Shown piece after piece: positions 35,709 to 48,999 of a stretch of 64,000 nucleotides of DNA; within the stretch, counting starts at the first letter, position 1; every line of letters starts with the position of its first letter. The position numbers and the translations under genes are program-made. Location: the NCBI GenBank assembly GCA_023678885.1, contig CM042958.1, positions 15,990,852 through 16,054,851 on the forward strand, in the 5' to 3' direction. The notes beneath the pieces were generated by a model that saw nothing but the letters and a program-made list of their open reading frames with translations, was not told where the DNA came from and ran no database searches. The stretch is from Pogostemon cablin. Taxonomy: Eukaryota > Streptophyta > Magnoliopsida > Lamiales > Lamiaceae.

Positions 35709-38204
35709 ATCTCCCACTTGGGCTATATATTTTCCAAAAATAATTATATCAAGAGTCCTTAATTGCGCATCTTTATGTTATTCCTCTTCAGGTTATACTT
35801 AACAATTTGGTCCATCTCATATACTAATATGGAACTACCGCGGCATTCACCAAATTACAAATCGTGGTTAAACTCTGACAATCACCAATATCATTATATT
35901 CATTGACATAGATCAAATATGATGAGTAGCATGAAAATTACATGCAATGTGATCAAAATATGTCTATTTCCAACTGGTCCAACTTTATTAGTCTTTAGTG
36001 AGATCAAACCATAATGTAAAATACTACAAAATGAAATTACTTAAGTGAATTCACAATGAATTCAAAGCCATCAAACTTATTCTGCAGAAAACTGAATTAT
36101 CTGAAATCAAAGTGTCTTAAAAACTTTAAAGAGCAACAAATATAGACTCCCATTGAATTAATGTATTCTAAAACCATATAACACCCATATGAGTAGCTAG
36201 CTCATATTATTACAAGGCGTTGAATACATGATGGGTGGATCCGTATTTAGAGTCTATCATAATATGCTCTACTAAAATTTTATCCACACAAAACACTTTC
36301 TTTAACAACCAAGAATTCTATGTCAATGTGCTTGACTTATAAGAATTCTTGTTGCTTTTAAGATACCTTATTGTGAACTAACTGTCACGATAAACTTCAT
36401 GTGACAAAATTCGCAATATTTATTTCATGTTTTAATACCCCTTAGTGTGCTACTAATTCACTTGTCATGGTTAAAGAGCTACAAGTGTTTGCTTAACACT
36501 TTAGCTTTCCAGACCAACAAAAGATGTAGCATGATGTAGATCTTATACTGTATTGGCATCCAACAAACTCAAAATCAGATTACTTTATGATCTCTAGCAA
36601 ATCTAATCTCTGATGTGCAAGCATGTTATCCTTAGTTATCTATAAATATTTTATAAAGATCCATACTAGAGTTACTTAAATGTATACTTAATACACCAAC
36701 AACAGAAGCCAAATTAGGTCTTGCACAGACCTCATCATACAACAACTTTCAATAGTCAAAGTATATAGAAAATTTTCTACATTTCTTAAATCTTTAATTT
36801 AACTTTAGGGCACCTTATTGAGACTCCACTTATCTCCCTTGATTTAACTTAAACATTCTCCAACTGAATCACATAAACATCTACACTTGTCTCAAAACTA
36901 AATGAGACAATTACCTCATGATAATATTTGTGATTCCTTTATGGAAAAACTTACTTGAATGTATAGATGGATTTCTTTTTAGTTCTTAAACTGTAAAATT
37001 GTTTCATCAATGTTACCATCAAGAAACTTTATCTTTACATCCATCTAATGTGATTCAAGATCAAAATGTACTTATAATGTCACAATTATCTAAAAAGAAC
37101 CTTTCTTAGTAACCGGATAGAAAGTCCCTTAGAACAATGCATTCCTTCCCTTTTGAGTGTAATCCTTTACCAAGATGCAAAGCTAATCATCTTGTATTGA
37201 TTTAAACTCATAATTTATAGCATTAACCTACTTTCGAGTATTTGGACCTTGCATGGCTTGATGAACATTGTTTGAATGTTCTACCATTAATTACATAGTG
37301 TCTTCATTATTCAGGAGAAAACTATATAATCATCTGAATTGTCTTTCTCCCAACTCTAGTGGTTTCCTTAGTGACATTAATTCTTGAAGTTGTTGACTTT
37401 ATTATGCCTCAAATATTATTGACATTGTCCTATTGATATTCTAAATTTGGACATTCTTAAAAGCATAAGTAGGGGTCTAATAGACTCCTCTTCAAATACA
37501 ATGTCTTTAATATTTTTTTCTCCCCAAATCAACATTCTAACAGAATACCGTATTACTCGTCTCAAATATGATCATATTAATTGGATCATAAACTTTTATT
37601 TTTATTCATAATCAATAAAGTAGCTTGTATTTATTTGAGTCTAATTTTCTTTAGTAGATCCCAATGATTTAGCCTTAGTTGGATATCACCATATGTGAAA
37701 CTCAAAGAGTTCTCACAACTACTTTGGTTGAAACTTTATTGAGACCATAAGCTGCAATTTTTAGTATTTCTCCAATTAGAAACCATATGTTGTGGAGTAC
37801 TATTTTTGTCTTTTAATTACACCACAACACCATTCATGCTAAATAATCTTAATGTGGTGTATTATAAAACAATTCCACAAGCCTTTAGGAGTAAACAAAA
37901 GGTTGTACTGTAGTTGTCTTTAGCAGCTTTCTTAATGAGTTTTCTTGTATTGCCCTTATACTTTATTGAGACCAAATTTTCTTGAAGCCTACTAGTCTCA
38001 TCTTTATTGTTGAAGTTCTCATCATGTATGATTTTGTTGTTGATATATGAATTAATCAGCAGACTTCTTAATTATACAGAGAATTAATTCGAAATAATTA
38101 TTATGCTTGCATTAAACTTTAGAATCTTTCAAAATTTTATAATTAGAATCATCTCGAGGAATCGAGTACAATATTAGTATCAAATCCAATGACAACAATA
38201 CTAA

Positions 38205-38660
38205 TTTGTAAGTGACACTCTCAACATAGTAGTCAAATAATGACAATAAAACTGTCAAGCAGTAGTCTTCCTTTGGGCCGACTTATTACTCACATGTTAA
38301 ACAAATAATCGTCACATATTTACCACCACAGGTGCTTGTGTATTCCTGCCAAATATTAATCTACCTTTGGGCCGATCAATACCCTCATGAAGATATACTT
38401 GCACAACATTATTAATTGGGGACCCATCACAAGACACCTTGTGCAACACTAACCTCGTCTATGGACAAAAATTAACTGCAGGGGTAATTTTGGTGTAATA
38501 ATCAAGTATAGATAATAAATTATGTCAAACAAAAGTCTATCTTTGGACCGACTAATGTTCAAATGAACAATCCAAATAATTATCACACACTTATTATTAC
38601 ATGTGTGTTATTATTCTGTCAAATTGTGCTTACCTATGGCCGAACACAGAACACATAAAT
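38205..38660. repeat. Internal tandem repeats of the copia element
   Basis: Four occurrences of a CTTTGGGCCGA core (near 38270, 38364, 38538 and 38634) in two larger units about 270 bp apart, each opening with GTCAA(G/A)CA(G/A)(T/A)AGTCT. Non-coding and diverged. Confidence 0.65.
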
Positions 38661-40529
38661 AATTTTACACTCATCTATGTAATTTCAATAAAGTCGCACT
38701 CCACACACAGAGGCTGTTATGACAACATGAGGTTTTGATTGACTAGATTGAAAAATTACTAGACCAATTAAACAAATATTTAAAAGAAATATTTATATTT
38801 AATTGAACGACATTAAAAAATATCTCCTCAATTTTAATTTAATTAAATAAACTAAATGGGAATTTTAGATGATTCATATTATAATGAAAGATTTTTTACC
38901 TTAATTAAAATTTTCAAATCTTAATTTAGAACCAACTAAATTAGGCAATTATCCCTTATTAATAATATAAATATACTATTGAATTGTTGTATTCACATCC
39001 AATTTAAAGGGCACATGCCATATCATATATTCTGAGCCACAATCATGTGCAAGTATGATTACAAAATTAGAAAACCTTAATTTAATTAAGAACAATCATC
39101 TAAACAGAAACCTAATAGGATAACTTAAAGTTATCACAATTATAATCGCATAAGTCAAAATAAATAGAATTACATGCAATTATCTATTGAATGCCACAAG
39201 AGCCCGTGAACTGTATAGGTACATGTTTACATTTAATCTCCAATATCATTATTAATAATAAATCATTAATATTAATATTCTTAAACTGTAAACATATTGC
39301 TGAAATGTGTATACACGTAGCTCCATAATTCTTACTTAGAAAAAATCATGTGACCCACTGTTGATCTTGAATTGCATAGTCGATTGAAGGCAAAATGTAC
39401 ACACAATCAGATCATTTAATAAATAATCAATTAAAAAACATAGTTGGGCATTGATTATAATATCTATGTTTATTATGCATAATTATAATGACTAGAGTGC
39501 ATGTCAAACCGAATTCATATAGCATGCACATTCATATTATTAAATCACCAAAATTACGGGCAAGTGTAATTATAATTAATCTCACCAATTATAATTCAAC
39601 CTAGAATAGATAGTCATTACTCTGATATCTTACTATACGGTTTTACCATATACCAAGAATAACTTGACCCCAATAAATTAATTGATGTGTACAAAATCAA
39701 TTGCCTTATGATAATTATAGTAGTGGATTATTATTAAAATTGATTTAATAAATCACTCAATTTAAATTAAATATATCAATCCACCTGAGACATAATTAAT
39801 TATCCAAACAAATAACATTAATAATTTCAATTACAAACATAATCCATAACCATTTGAATTGAAAATTAGACAACTCCAAAACTTGTTTCCGAATGTAATG
39901 TACTCCAATTATTTGCAAGAATTCCATTTTTAAAATTTCTAATTGCTAAATTGTGGAGAGATAGTTCTACTGATTCACTATGAGCCAATATTAAAAATAA
40001 ATTAGTGTGGAAGTACGATCTTTAAATCGCATAACTTTAATTTACAAAATTAATACAAACATATTTATTAACATATGGCAGTATATGATATTAGCATTTT
40101 GTGCTTTATTCTTCATAAAATTCAATAATTTACCAATGTTATCAAGCACATGTTTTGCATATTAATAGCCTGTATCCGTATGCATGCCATATATCAATCA
40201 CATATACTAATCAAGTGAAAGATGGAAATCCACACTTTTAAATTATTAAATTAATTCAAAAGCACAATGTCACCTCCAAATTATGAGGCAACAATACTAT
40301 ATCCATATTATATATAATCAAAATTTTAATTCATGCTGACGCATTTATACACCATGAAACATTCTGAATAAAATAGAGCACCGCTGCACCGCATCGCGCT
40401 CAAACACAATTCACATAATCATATAGTAACCAAAACTAAAAATCTATGAATCAATGCGAATATTAAAAATTGTGATTTTTCAGATTTAGATCTAAACACA
40501 ATTTACATATCTCAGAGAATCATAAATAG

Positions 40530-40547
40530 GGTGGCTCTGATACCACT
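40530..40547 (-). other. Primer-binding site of the copia element
   Basis: On the minus strand AGTGGTATCAGAGCCACC directly follows the LTR end ...CCAACA. TGGTATCAGAGC is complementary to the 3' end of plant initiator methionine tRNA. Confidence 0.85.
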
Positions 40548-41004
40548 TGTTGGAAATTAATCCATGAAACTTTAACCCTAGTATGATTAACGAGATCTAA
40601 CCATAAAGCGGAAGCATACCTTAATCTATGGAGTTGTATGGACGGAACACGAACTTGGAGATTGGTAGGTATTGTGGTCTTCCTCAACTATGTCTCCTTA
40701 TTCCTTATGGAGACCGTAGTAATCTCTCCCGATGGGGAGAAGGAAGACCATGTGCGGCATAGTGTATTGGGGACCATAACCAAGAAGCCTTTATATACTA
40801 TACAATTGAGCCACCCATAATCACCTAGTCATGTAGTATTGCGTATCTACTCAATTGGCCCATATCATTATTATTATAGCCCATGGACTTTTAACCTTAA
40901 TAGAATCACTTAATTAAATTCATATAATAATTGAATAACTAATATAATTGCATGATAATATATTACTCACAATTAGACTATATTGGAAATTAAAATTTCC
41001 AACA
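40548..41004 (-). repeat. 5' LTR of the copia element
   Basis: 457 bp, starting TGTTGGAAATTTTAATTTCC and ending ATTAATTTCCAACA on the minus strand, so the TG...CA termini are intact with an extended terminal inverted repeat. A TATATAAAGG box lies on the minus strand near 40795. The plus-strand frame at 40638-40820 lies inside it and is spurious. Confidence 0.8.
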
Positions 41005-41574
41005 AGTTACTCATTAAGCCTCTTGATGTATTATTGATACAGGCCCCTTTGAGGTCTGTTCTAGTTGCTCGTTGTTCGTTGCAACACGGGCGAGGCAGAA
41101 GCCTCCTCACCACTAATTGGGTATTCCTCAAGACCTTCTTGGAATATGTCTACAATGCCTATTGCTTCGAATTGCAAACAGGGTGCTTTCCTGGCCTGCA
41201 AAAGTCGGATGAGTTAGCCTAATTGAAAGTAAACTTCTTCTGATCTTCAACATCAGATGGACTTGCTATTTTGTATAGAATAGATAGATGTAGTAATGGT
41301 GGAGGGTGGTTATGTTTGAGGGCTATGAAATGTGAAATAGATATTTTATAGATGGAGGATTACTTACTAATTTAATTAGGAGTATACAAATAATTAATTA
41401 AGTGGAAAAATCGGTAGATAAAATGTTGTACATGATAGCAGCATGTGTGGCTTTCCCCTACGTATATATGTAATTTTAAAATTAATTGGAGCACTCTTTA
41501 AAATTAATTAGATAACTACGTGAGATTGTATATTCTGAATAATTAAATTGTAACTTATACAGAAATAATTTGAT

Positions 41575-42320
41575 TACTCTACTCAATTAGTTTTGTCTTA
41601 TGATGAAAATTTTGTTGTTGATCTAGATTCACAAAGTTACTTTTTTTATAAATTAGATTACTCTTTATAATAATTGGATTACAATGAACAAGATTTTTTT
41701 AATTACTCTTTAAGTCGAAATGTTATTCTTTTTTATAATTGAATTACTCTTTTTGATAAATTGTGTTACTCTTTATAATTAATTAGATTACTATAAACAA
41801 GATTTTGAATTGCTATTTAGTTTGATAAGGTTACTCTTTTTTTATTAATTGAGTTACTCTTAAAATAAATTAGGTTACTCTTTATAATGAATTAGATTAC
41901 TCTTTGACTTAAGACTCTAATTTTTCTGAAAATCAAACAAAATTTCTTTTTTTTTATTAGGATTACTCTTTATAATAATTTAGATTATTTTTTACAATAA
42001 TTCAGGTTACTCTTTGATTTGAGACTACAATCTTTCTGAAAATTATTAGGATTATTCTTTATAATAATTTAAGTTACTCTTTATAATAATTTAGATTACC
42101 CTTTAATTTGAGATTTTAATTTTTGTGGAAATCAAACAAGATTTCCTTTTTCTATTAAGATTACTCTTTATAATAATTTTAGATTACTTTTTTATTTGAA
42201 ACTTTAATCTTTCTTAAAATTATTAGGATTACTTCTTATAATAATTTAGGTTACTCTTTATAATTAATTAGATTACTCTAATATATTAGTTTAATCTTGT
42301 ATTGAAAATTTTGTTATTGA
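41575..42320 (+). repeat. TTACTCTTTATAATAATTTAGA repeat field A
   Basis: More than twenty occurrences of (G/A)TTACTCTTT or close variants, usually followed by ATAAT(A/T)A(A/T)TTAG and often spaced about 22-45 bp. Longer composite units with TTTGA(T/C)TT(G/A)AGA recur. Related in inverted orientation to 58365-59495. Confidence 0.75.
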
Positions 42321-43528
42321 TTCAACAAGGTTACTCATACGAACCAAATTCATTATATATAAGTAAACAAGCTAGATTATACAAGAAGAAGAAGAAAACT
42401 TTATAGTTTTCAAGTAGCTCACAAAGTATGAAATTTCAAAACAAAAGTTTTCAAGTAGCCCAGAAAATATGAGTTTTCTAAACAAAAGTTAAAGCATTAT
42501 ATACTGACTTCAGCCTACCACACAATATATGTTGTTACCACTTACCACATTCATCACCTAACCACTCATCCAAACTAGTAAACTACTACCTAGTCAGCAA
42601 TGTATAGAATGAATTAATTTAACAGAATTAGCATCACCAGTTTTCATATAAATAAGTTGAATCTTTTGTCGTGAGGATTTACAAATTCAGCAAGACTGCT
42701 AAGAATTCTTCCTGAACTACAGTTTCTAGTCGAGATCAGATCTGCAAGCTTTTTGAATTTGCTGCATTTTTCTCCGTTCTTGAGAAAGGCCTCAACTCCT
42801 GTTCTGTCAAATTCCTCCCTTTTTTATCAACATTAACGTCTATTTTCAACAGAATTCAAAGGCCAAAATAATCTGAGCTAACCCCCCAATATCCTTACAG
42901 TTAAAAAAGAAGCAGTAAGACACATTCATAATTAAAGTGAATGACCAAAGACAGCAATCCTATATACGAATGAGGAAGGACGACTCTGGCATCTTAACAA
43001 AGTAAAGTAAACATGTACGCCTTTCCTTTGGTAGACTAACTTGACATGTTGGATTCAGAAATGCCAATAAATTCTCTGATTCATCAACTCAGAATCATGC
43101 ATGTAGCAGTGCTCCTCAAATCTATTTAACTACTCATATTTCCATTTATTTATAGGATGATATTTTCAAATAACATGTATAAGCACATGAATGTACGTAT
43201 TGGAGTGCAGTAAACCAGCAATATTACAGGGGAAGGACAACATGGAAAAAAAGTGAAAATCTTGAATGTATTTCTTGGTTAAAAATTCAGCATGATCACA
43301 CAATGTCCACAAACCAATCTACAATGGTTGAAAATTACAAAATTATGATAGCAATTCATGGCTATGATTACATTAAATTAAATTGATATTTGCTTATGAT
43401 TTATGATTACATTCATCTCATATTCTAATTTTATCTTTTATTTTTGGAGTTTTAGATTATGGATTTGTTGAAGTGTTGTTTACTCTCCAAGACTCCATTG
43501 ACAGACTACATATTGAATCAGGGAGAGA

Positions 43529-43756
43529 TCATGTTTCCCTGTTCAAACCCATGTTACCTACGTCCAATTGAGAAAGAATATTCCAAAAAGCTGATTCCAT
43601 TAAAACTCTGAGGGCAAAAATCCACAAAGAGTGTTGTTTGCTGAAGCTGGTGATGATTTCGTAGAACTGCTGTCTAATTTCCTGGTGATCCCCATAGCAT
43701 GAGTTGAACACCTTCTGGACAACAACACATGTCTCAGCAGTCTTGACAATCTCCAC
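43529..43756 (-). pseudogene. Possible Pumilio-repeat gene fragment
   Basis: A 75-codon minus-strand frame reads AAVEIVKTAETCVVVQKVFN-SCYGDHQEIRQQFYEIITSF; the first AAV lies just upstream of its ATG. The spacing resembles a PUF repeat pair (AAxxxxxIAxxxxGCCVxQKC...G-x-Q-R-x-x-L...EI), as in plant APUM proteins, but key RNA-contact residues are changed, and the sequence degrades into stops on both sides. Minus-strand sequence at 42690-42820 (TGVEAFLKNGEKCSKFKKLA) may be another exon of the same relic. This is a weak, pattern-based identification. Confidence 0.3.
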
Positions 43757-44804
43757 AGCAGCATATCAGACAATATGTTTGACAGCTATTTCACCACTCA
43801 AGATACCAAGAGAGGAAGACAAAACAGAGCAGATCATCTTTTTAAGAAGAAGCAACAGCAGCTACGTGGAGGCTATTTCCGAAGAAACGAAACAGGGGCT
43901 TCTCCAATCATGAGGTCTGGGTTTCAGACATCATGGGAGTGTCCAGAACCAGATCACTCTGCAGTTTCTACGGATGGAGGTCTAAGCCAAAGAAGGAAGG
44001 GAGAGGAAAAGGGAAAAGACAGCAAAACTAGTTGGATGAGGGAGAGAGGATCCGCGAGATGAAAATATTTGGTAGGATTGGTTGTAGGGTAGTTATTCTC
44101 AAATAGTTGTATGTATATATATTGCATAATGCAAATTAGCGCCAAAAAACCCATCAATTTGAATTATTACAATTAAATTAAACCCTAATCGAATCATGGT
44201 TTAATCTAATATATGTATGTTTAAAATTTGCATTCAAGGTGAAAAGAAACTAAATTTGATACAAAAATTTTTAAAAAAATAGTATTGGAAGTACAATTAT
44301 CAAATTTGAGAGACATTTAACTCATTTATACAATCAATAAGTTAAGCCAAAAATAAAATAAAAATCATGAGTTTAAAGAATAAAAATATAAAAATAAAAC
44401 TACATTGAAGGGAGTATTTAGCATAAGATACATAGTAGATATACCAAAATATTTAACATGTATGAGGTAAAAATAGAGTTGCTCTCTTATTTTTGCTAAG
44501 AGTATAATATCTAGTCCTAAAGAATAATTTAATTAATAAGGTTATAATATTTTTCATTGAAAAGAGTGATTGAAATATGAATAATATAAATGTTTGATTA
44601 AAATAATTAAATTATTTTTATAAAAAATAAAGGATACACATTTTTATATTAAAGAGTTTATTAATAATAAAGGTATAACTTTCCCAAAAAAACAATATTT
44701 AGGAACATAGTTTTCCTCAAAGTACGCAAATTTTAGTTGTAAAGATAATACACGTCAAAACAATACTAAAACAATGTTTATTTAAATTGGTGACACTAAA
44801 TGAG

Positions 44805-45365
44805 TAGGGGTGGCAATGTGATGGGTATTTCTGGATATCCGGTCTACCCAAACCCTAATGGGTAGTTGTAAAAAAGTTTGGGCTGGGTACGATAGTTGTG
44901 AAAAATATCATTAGGGTTTGGGAGGGGTACGGGTAATGTCTCAAATACCCGCGAGTACCCCGATTATATATATATATATATATATATTTTTTATAAAATT
45001 TAATATATATTATATAATTTATATGTGATAAGATATTTTATATTTAATTAATAGTTATAAGTTTTATTTAATCTTATTTATTTAAAATAATATAATTTAT
45101 ATTATATTTATTATATATTTAATTAATAATAATGTAATTTTTATTATTATATTTACTTAGACAAAAAATATATAAATATATATATAAAATAAATGAATAT
45201 CAAACGGGTATGGGTACCCATGGGTATTTGATAAACGGTAATAGGACGGGTACGGGTACCATAATAAATTTTTTAAACGGAACGAATACAGATACGGGTA
45301 GTTGTTTTTTTAATCGGCTACGGGTACCCCAAAATAAGCGAATACCCTACCTGTTACCATCCCTA
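44805..45365. mobile_element. hAT MITE, 561 bp, with perfect 8-bp target duplication
   Basis: Starts TAGGGGTGGCAATG and ends TTACCATCCCTA. Flanked by TAAATGAG on both sides (44797-44804 and 45366-45373). Internal CGGGTA/GGGTACC motifs and an AT-rich core identify it as the same family as 33543-34116, inserted in the opposite orientation. Confidence 0.9.
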
Positions 45366-45439
45366 TAAATGAGTACTCATTATATAAATATAATGACTTG
45401 AGTGACTATTAGACATTTATTGCGCACTCCAATTCACGA

Positions 45440-47540
45440 TCCCCAAATGTAGGGATGTCAATTGCAGAGGCAAGTACCCCAGTTAAAATTATCGTTCCCA
45501 CTGAGACAGTCTATTATGTATTTTACTATTAATTACTATTCAACTAGAATTATTGTAATAAATTTCTAATTGTTTAACGATAATTAATTTCTAAAATGCT
45601 GAAATAATAAATCATAAATTAAATAAAAGCAAGGATAATTCAAGGTTGATCAATAGAAAGATAACAGCTCCAAGGTATCGGGTTTAATACAGTTGATTCG
45701 GTTCCCTAGACGTCTTACTGTTCGTTCATACAGTTTTAATGGATTCACATTCTGATTTAATGTGTGAATAGATTTGAACCTCCTTCCTAGATACTAATAA
45801 GGCGAATTTTAGAAACCTCCGGATGACCAATTCGATTAATATATATTCTCTGAAATTCCTATTCAAACTTATTCACTTCCTACTTGATTTGCTAATTGCA
45901 TTGTTCCACTAGGATAATCAAGTACCCCATTTACTAGATTTTAGGATTAGCGTGTTCACGGGCAAACTACTCTAATCCCTAGCAATCAAACAGAATCAAG
46001 TACACATGCACACAAGCTAACATAGCAAATCAAACATCACGGGCAATATCAATAATACGCAATGAAGATGTTACAAGTGCATAACAAAGTTTGGATAAAA
46101 CAAATAAATAAGGATTATCACAGTATGAATTGATCCAGTTTAGTCTAGGTTCCCTAATCAACTACATCTAACTCTCAATCCTAAGAACTGTAAAAGTATT
46201 TAGCTCATGAGGTTACAGACAACCCTCATGGCTGATAAATACACAATCAAAATCACAAAAGTAAAGATAAAGAAAAGATACAAAACCCTAGTTTGTGGCT
46301 TGCACTTCTCCTCCGTCTCTCCAATTAGATTTACTCCCGAATAACACTTGAAATCTCCTCTGGACCGATGGAATGGATGGATGGGTGAATTCTGATGTGA
46401 ATGGATGTGGTGGATGATCCGTGAATTGAAACTCATGTTCTGTTCTTTTTTGGTGAATGATCGATCCTTCTCAAAGTGTTTGATCCCCTTTTATACCATG
46501 GGCCATGAAACTGACTTTGTTGGGCTATTCTTCACGTTTGTCATGCATAGAGTATTAAAAATGTCAATTTTCAGCCCAAACTAATGCAACACGAGTTGGA
46601 GTGACCAACTCGAGTTGCCTTATGTTGCATCTCGAGTAACCTCCCTCGAGTCGTGCTGTCAAGTCATGCGTCTACCTGTCAAGTCGAGCTACCATGCTCT
46701 GAAACTAATTTTTCTTCGTACATCAACACGAGTTGAGCTGGCAAGTTGAGTCATCGTCTGTCAACTTGTGTTGGCTCATTAGACAAAATTCGGCGCTGCT
46801 CTGCCTCACACGACATACAACTCGAACTGCCCTATACGCAGCTCGACTCGAGCTGCAAGTCGAGCTGCTCAAGACAAGTCGAGTTGGCTCACTGACTAAT
46901 TCTGACCCTCTACGGCACCTTACTCGACTCGAGTTGTTAAGTCGTGCTGACTCATGCAACTCGAGTAAGCTCATTTTCAGCTCGTTTCCTTCTCGTCTTC
47001 GGTTCCGCTTCATTCTTACCCTGTTTTAACCTTCAAAACTCCACAAAAACTATTAGAAGCACCATAATCGTGTAAAATACATAGACCACACATTCCAACA
47101 CAAAAACATGGCATTATCCTAGCAGAAACACAGTAATATACGACCAAAAAGACGTAGATTTCCACTCTCATCAACCTCTCAAACTACCATGTTCGTCCCC
47201 GAACAACGATTTCAAAACATGAAAGAGATGAGATTTGAAATTCTAATGCAATCAAGGGATCACTCACAAATCCAAACCAAGATAATATAATCAAATGTCA
47301 AAATTTCATCAATTGAGAACTCGCATGTCAAATCAGTCACTCCCCATTCCAGAATGCTCATCATCCAACCTCACGGATAGTGTTTACACTCTTCGCTCAA
47401 GTGTGAAATTTACACTTTCAAGGCTAAAATATATACACTCAAATCAATTCACATGCACGCGTAACCACAAGCTTGACAATTATCTAAACTCTCCACTAAA
47501 TTGAAAGACTTACACGATGGGATCACAAAGGACTTGCTAA
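45440..47540 (-). mobile_element. Truncated Ty3/gypsy element: 3' LTR and end of internal region
   Basis: Read on the minus strand, about 350 bp of internal sequence ends with GTTCGGGGACGAAC (47204-47191), a phrase common just before the 3' LTR of plant gypsy elements. A long LTR follows with a CTCGAGT-rich block (47000-46560), GGTATAAAAGGGG (about 46500-46487, TATA box) and a downstream leader. It closes with TGGGAACGATAATTTTAACT (about 45490), the type of tail seen in Tat/Athila-like LTRs. Both edges are approximate. The minus-strand frame at 46200-46436 falls in the transcribed leader and is not a gene. Confidence 0.55.
46560..47000 (-). repeat. CTCGAGT-rich array in the reverse gypsy LTR
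   Basis: Many copies of ACTCGAGTTG, CTCGACTTG and CTCGAGTCGAGCTG variants lie immediately upstream of the LTR's TATA box on the minus strand. The same motifs make up the array at 49633-50010. Confidence 0.75.
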
Positions 47541-47875
47541 GGGTTATAATGTTGGCTCTTTGGATAAGGGTAGGTAAATATAGGATAAGTGACTCGATCA
47601 CTGTATTGAAAATAAGATATTCTCTGTATTCCTCTTATTCTCAGCATAACTCTTTTTTCTCTCACCATCTCCCTCCCTCTCGGTATCTCTCTCAATCTTC
47701 ATCTTTTCTTTTTCTTTTCTCCTTTATGTCTATCGCTACCTCTTTCAATCTTCTAATTCTTTGTTTGTGACGGAGTTTGCGCTCACTCGAAGAGTAATTT
47801 TTGATACATTAAATTTTTAGGGTATATCATTGGTGCTCTCGTTGTGAGATTTCAACATCGTTGAGAGATCTCAAC

Positions 47876-48628
47876 ATGGACGATCAATTAAAAAAGCAGC
47901 CATGGGAAATAGCATTCCAGCAACTGCAAGAACAATTTGACAAGAAAATTATCATCCAAAACCAAGTGCAACAGCAGTTTTTCTACATGATGGAAGAGAT
48001 CAAGTCCACCATTCGAACCAATGAAAATCAAGGAGCCTCAAGTTCGTCTGGGATTTTGGGACCATTGTCTATTAAGCCGCTTAATATGGCCACGGTTGGA
48101 GAAGCCCCCAAGTTTAATACTATGAAATTGGATCTGCCAAAATTTGATGGAATTCATCCACATGGGTGGTTATTTCGCATACAAGAATATTTTAATTTTC
48201 ATGAGACCCCGTAAGACCAACGTCTGCGCATTGCGGCTTTTACGTTCGAAGTAAAAACCTCTAACTGGTACCAATACATGAAAACTAATAACCTTTCTAC
48301 AGGTTGGACAGAGTTTCTTAAGAAAGTGAAGCTTCGCTTTGGCCCATCACAGTTCGAAGATTACCAAGGAAAGTTGTCAAAGTTAACTCAAATGGGCATG
48401 GTAGCCGACGATCAGTCTGAGTTTGAGAGATTAATGAACAAGGTGTTAGGTATTTCTGAACCACTTTTAATCTTAATGTTTGTGGCTAGTTTGGAATCGG
48501 TAATTCAGCGTGAGATGCTTATTGCCCGACCGAAATCTTTGGTGGAGACGTTTGCTTTTGCAAGGGTATTCGAAGCTTGGGTCGACGACTCTCAACCGAG
48601 TCACAATTCTCTTCTCAAGAAAGATTAG
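47876..48628 (+). pseudogene. gypsy gag pseudogene
   Basis: Capsid-type Retrotrans_gag polyprotein fragment. The frame from the ATG at 47876 runs through KLDLPKFDGIHPHGWLFRIQ and the FNFHETP block to a TAA at 48212-48214, then continues in the same frame (DQRLRIAAFTFE, WTEFLKKVKLRFGPSQFEDY, GKLSKLTQMG). The stop replaces what is normally a GAA (glutamate) codon, so a single substitution broke it. A frameshift near 48630-48710 separates it from the zinc knuckle. Confidence 0.85.
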
Positions 48629-48711
48629 ATGTCAATGTTGATGACAACCCCGCTAAACACAACTCTGGTATTATGGCTAAAGTAACCAAATAAGATGCGA
48701 GTACAGTCACA

Positions 48712-48999
48712 TTGGGGAACTCACTTGGGCCAAAACAAAAACAACTAATGGGAGGTCCCAGTCTGTCGGTATGCAAATTATCAGTCGAAGAGATTAAGGT
48801 GAAGCATGAAAAAGGCCTTTGGTTTAATTGTGACCCAAAGTTGTCAGTGAATCATCGTTGTCAAAGTCGATTCTTATTGCTTATGGGATCTGATGATGAA
48901 GGTCAAGATGAGATGCAGGAATTGGAAACGCTAGGTTCTATTCTACATCAATTCAAATATTATCCACCTTGAGGACAAGATGGTTTCTCAAGCCAGAGA
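48712..48999 (+). pseudogene. gypsy zinc-knuckle remnant joined to the end of pol
   Basis: KHEKGLWFNCDPKLSVNHRC matches the gag zinc knuckle (CxxC...HxxxC), but the first cysteine reads tryptophan (LWFNC for LCFNC). It is followed by SRFLLLMG, typical of the protease boundary. About 50 codons later the sequence is already that of the pol C-terminus (NIHLEDK-like, in another frame), so nearly all of pol has been deleted. Confidence 0.75.

Larger units (their letters stand above)
35533..41004 (-). mobile_element. Decayed Ty1/copia LTR retrotransposon
   Basis: On the minus strand a 5' LTR (41004-40548) is followed directly by AGTGGTATCAGAGCCACC, the initiator-methionine tRNA primer site typical of plant copia elements. 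At the other end AAGTGGGAGATT (polypurine tract, 35720-35709) precedes a 3' LTR beginning TGTTGAAAATTTT. The interior is badly decayed with no long frame, but copia RNase H and C-terminal traces can be followed on the minus strand around 36150-36600. The 3' LTR is truncated to 176 bp. Confidence 0.85.
41005..44804. other. Mixed intergenic DNA with gene debris
   Basis: Contains the TTACTCTTT repeat field (41575-42320) and decayed coding-like minus-strand sequence (about 42680-42830 and 43529-44060). A frame at 40983-41222 reaches beyond the copia LTR into unrecognised, coding-like sequence. No intact gene is supported. Confidence 0.5.

Noticed and set aside
40638..40820. 60-codon plus-strand frame
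   Set aside because: Entirely inside the copia 5' LTR.
40983..41222. 79-codon plus-strand frame and a minus-strand exon-like reading over the same bases
   Set aside because: It starts inside the LTR, splice sites are ambiguous and neither translation is recognisable; left as unassigned sequence.
46200..46436. 78-codon minus-strand frame with a hydrophobic stretch
   Set aside because: Lies in the leader region of the reverse gypsy LTR; no homology recognised.
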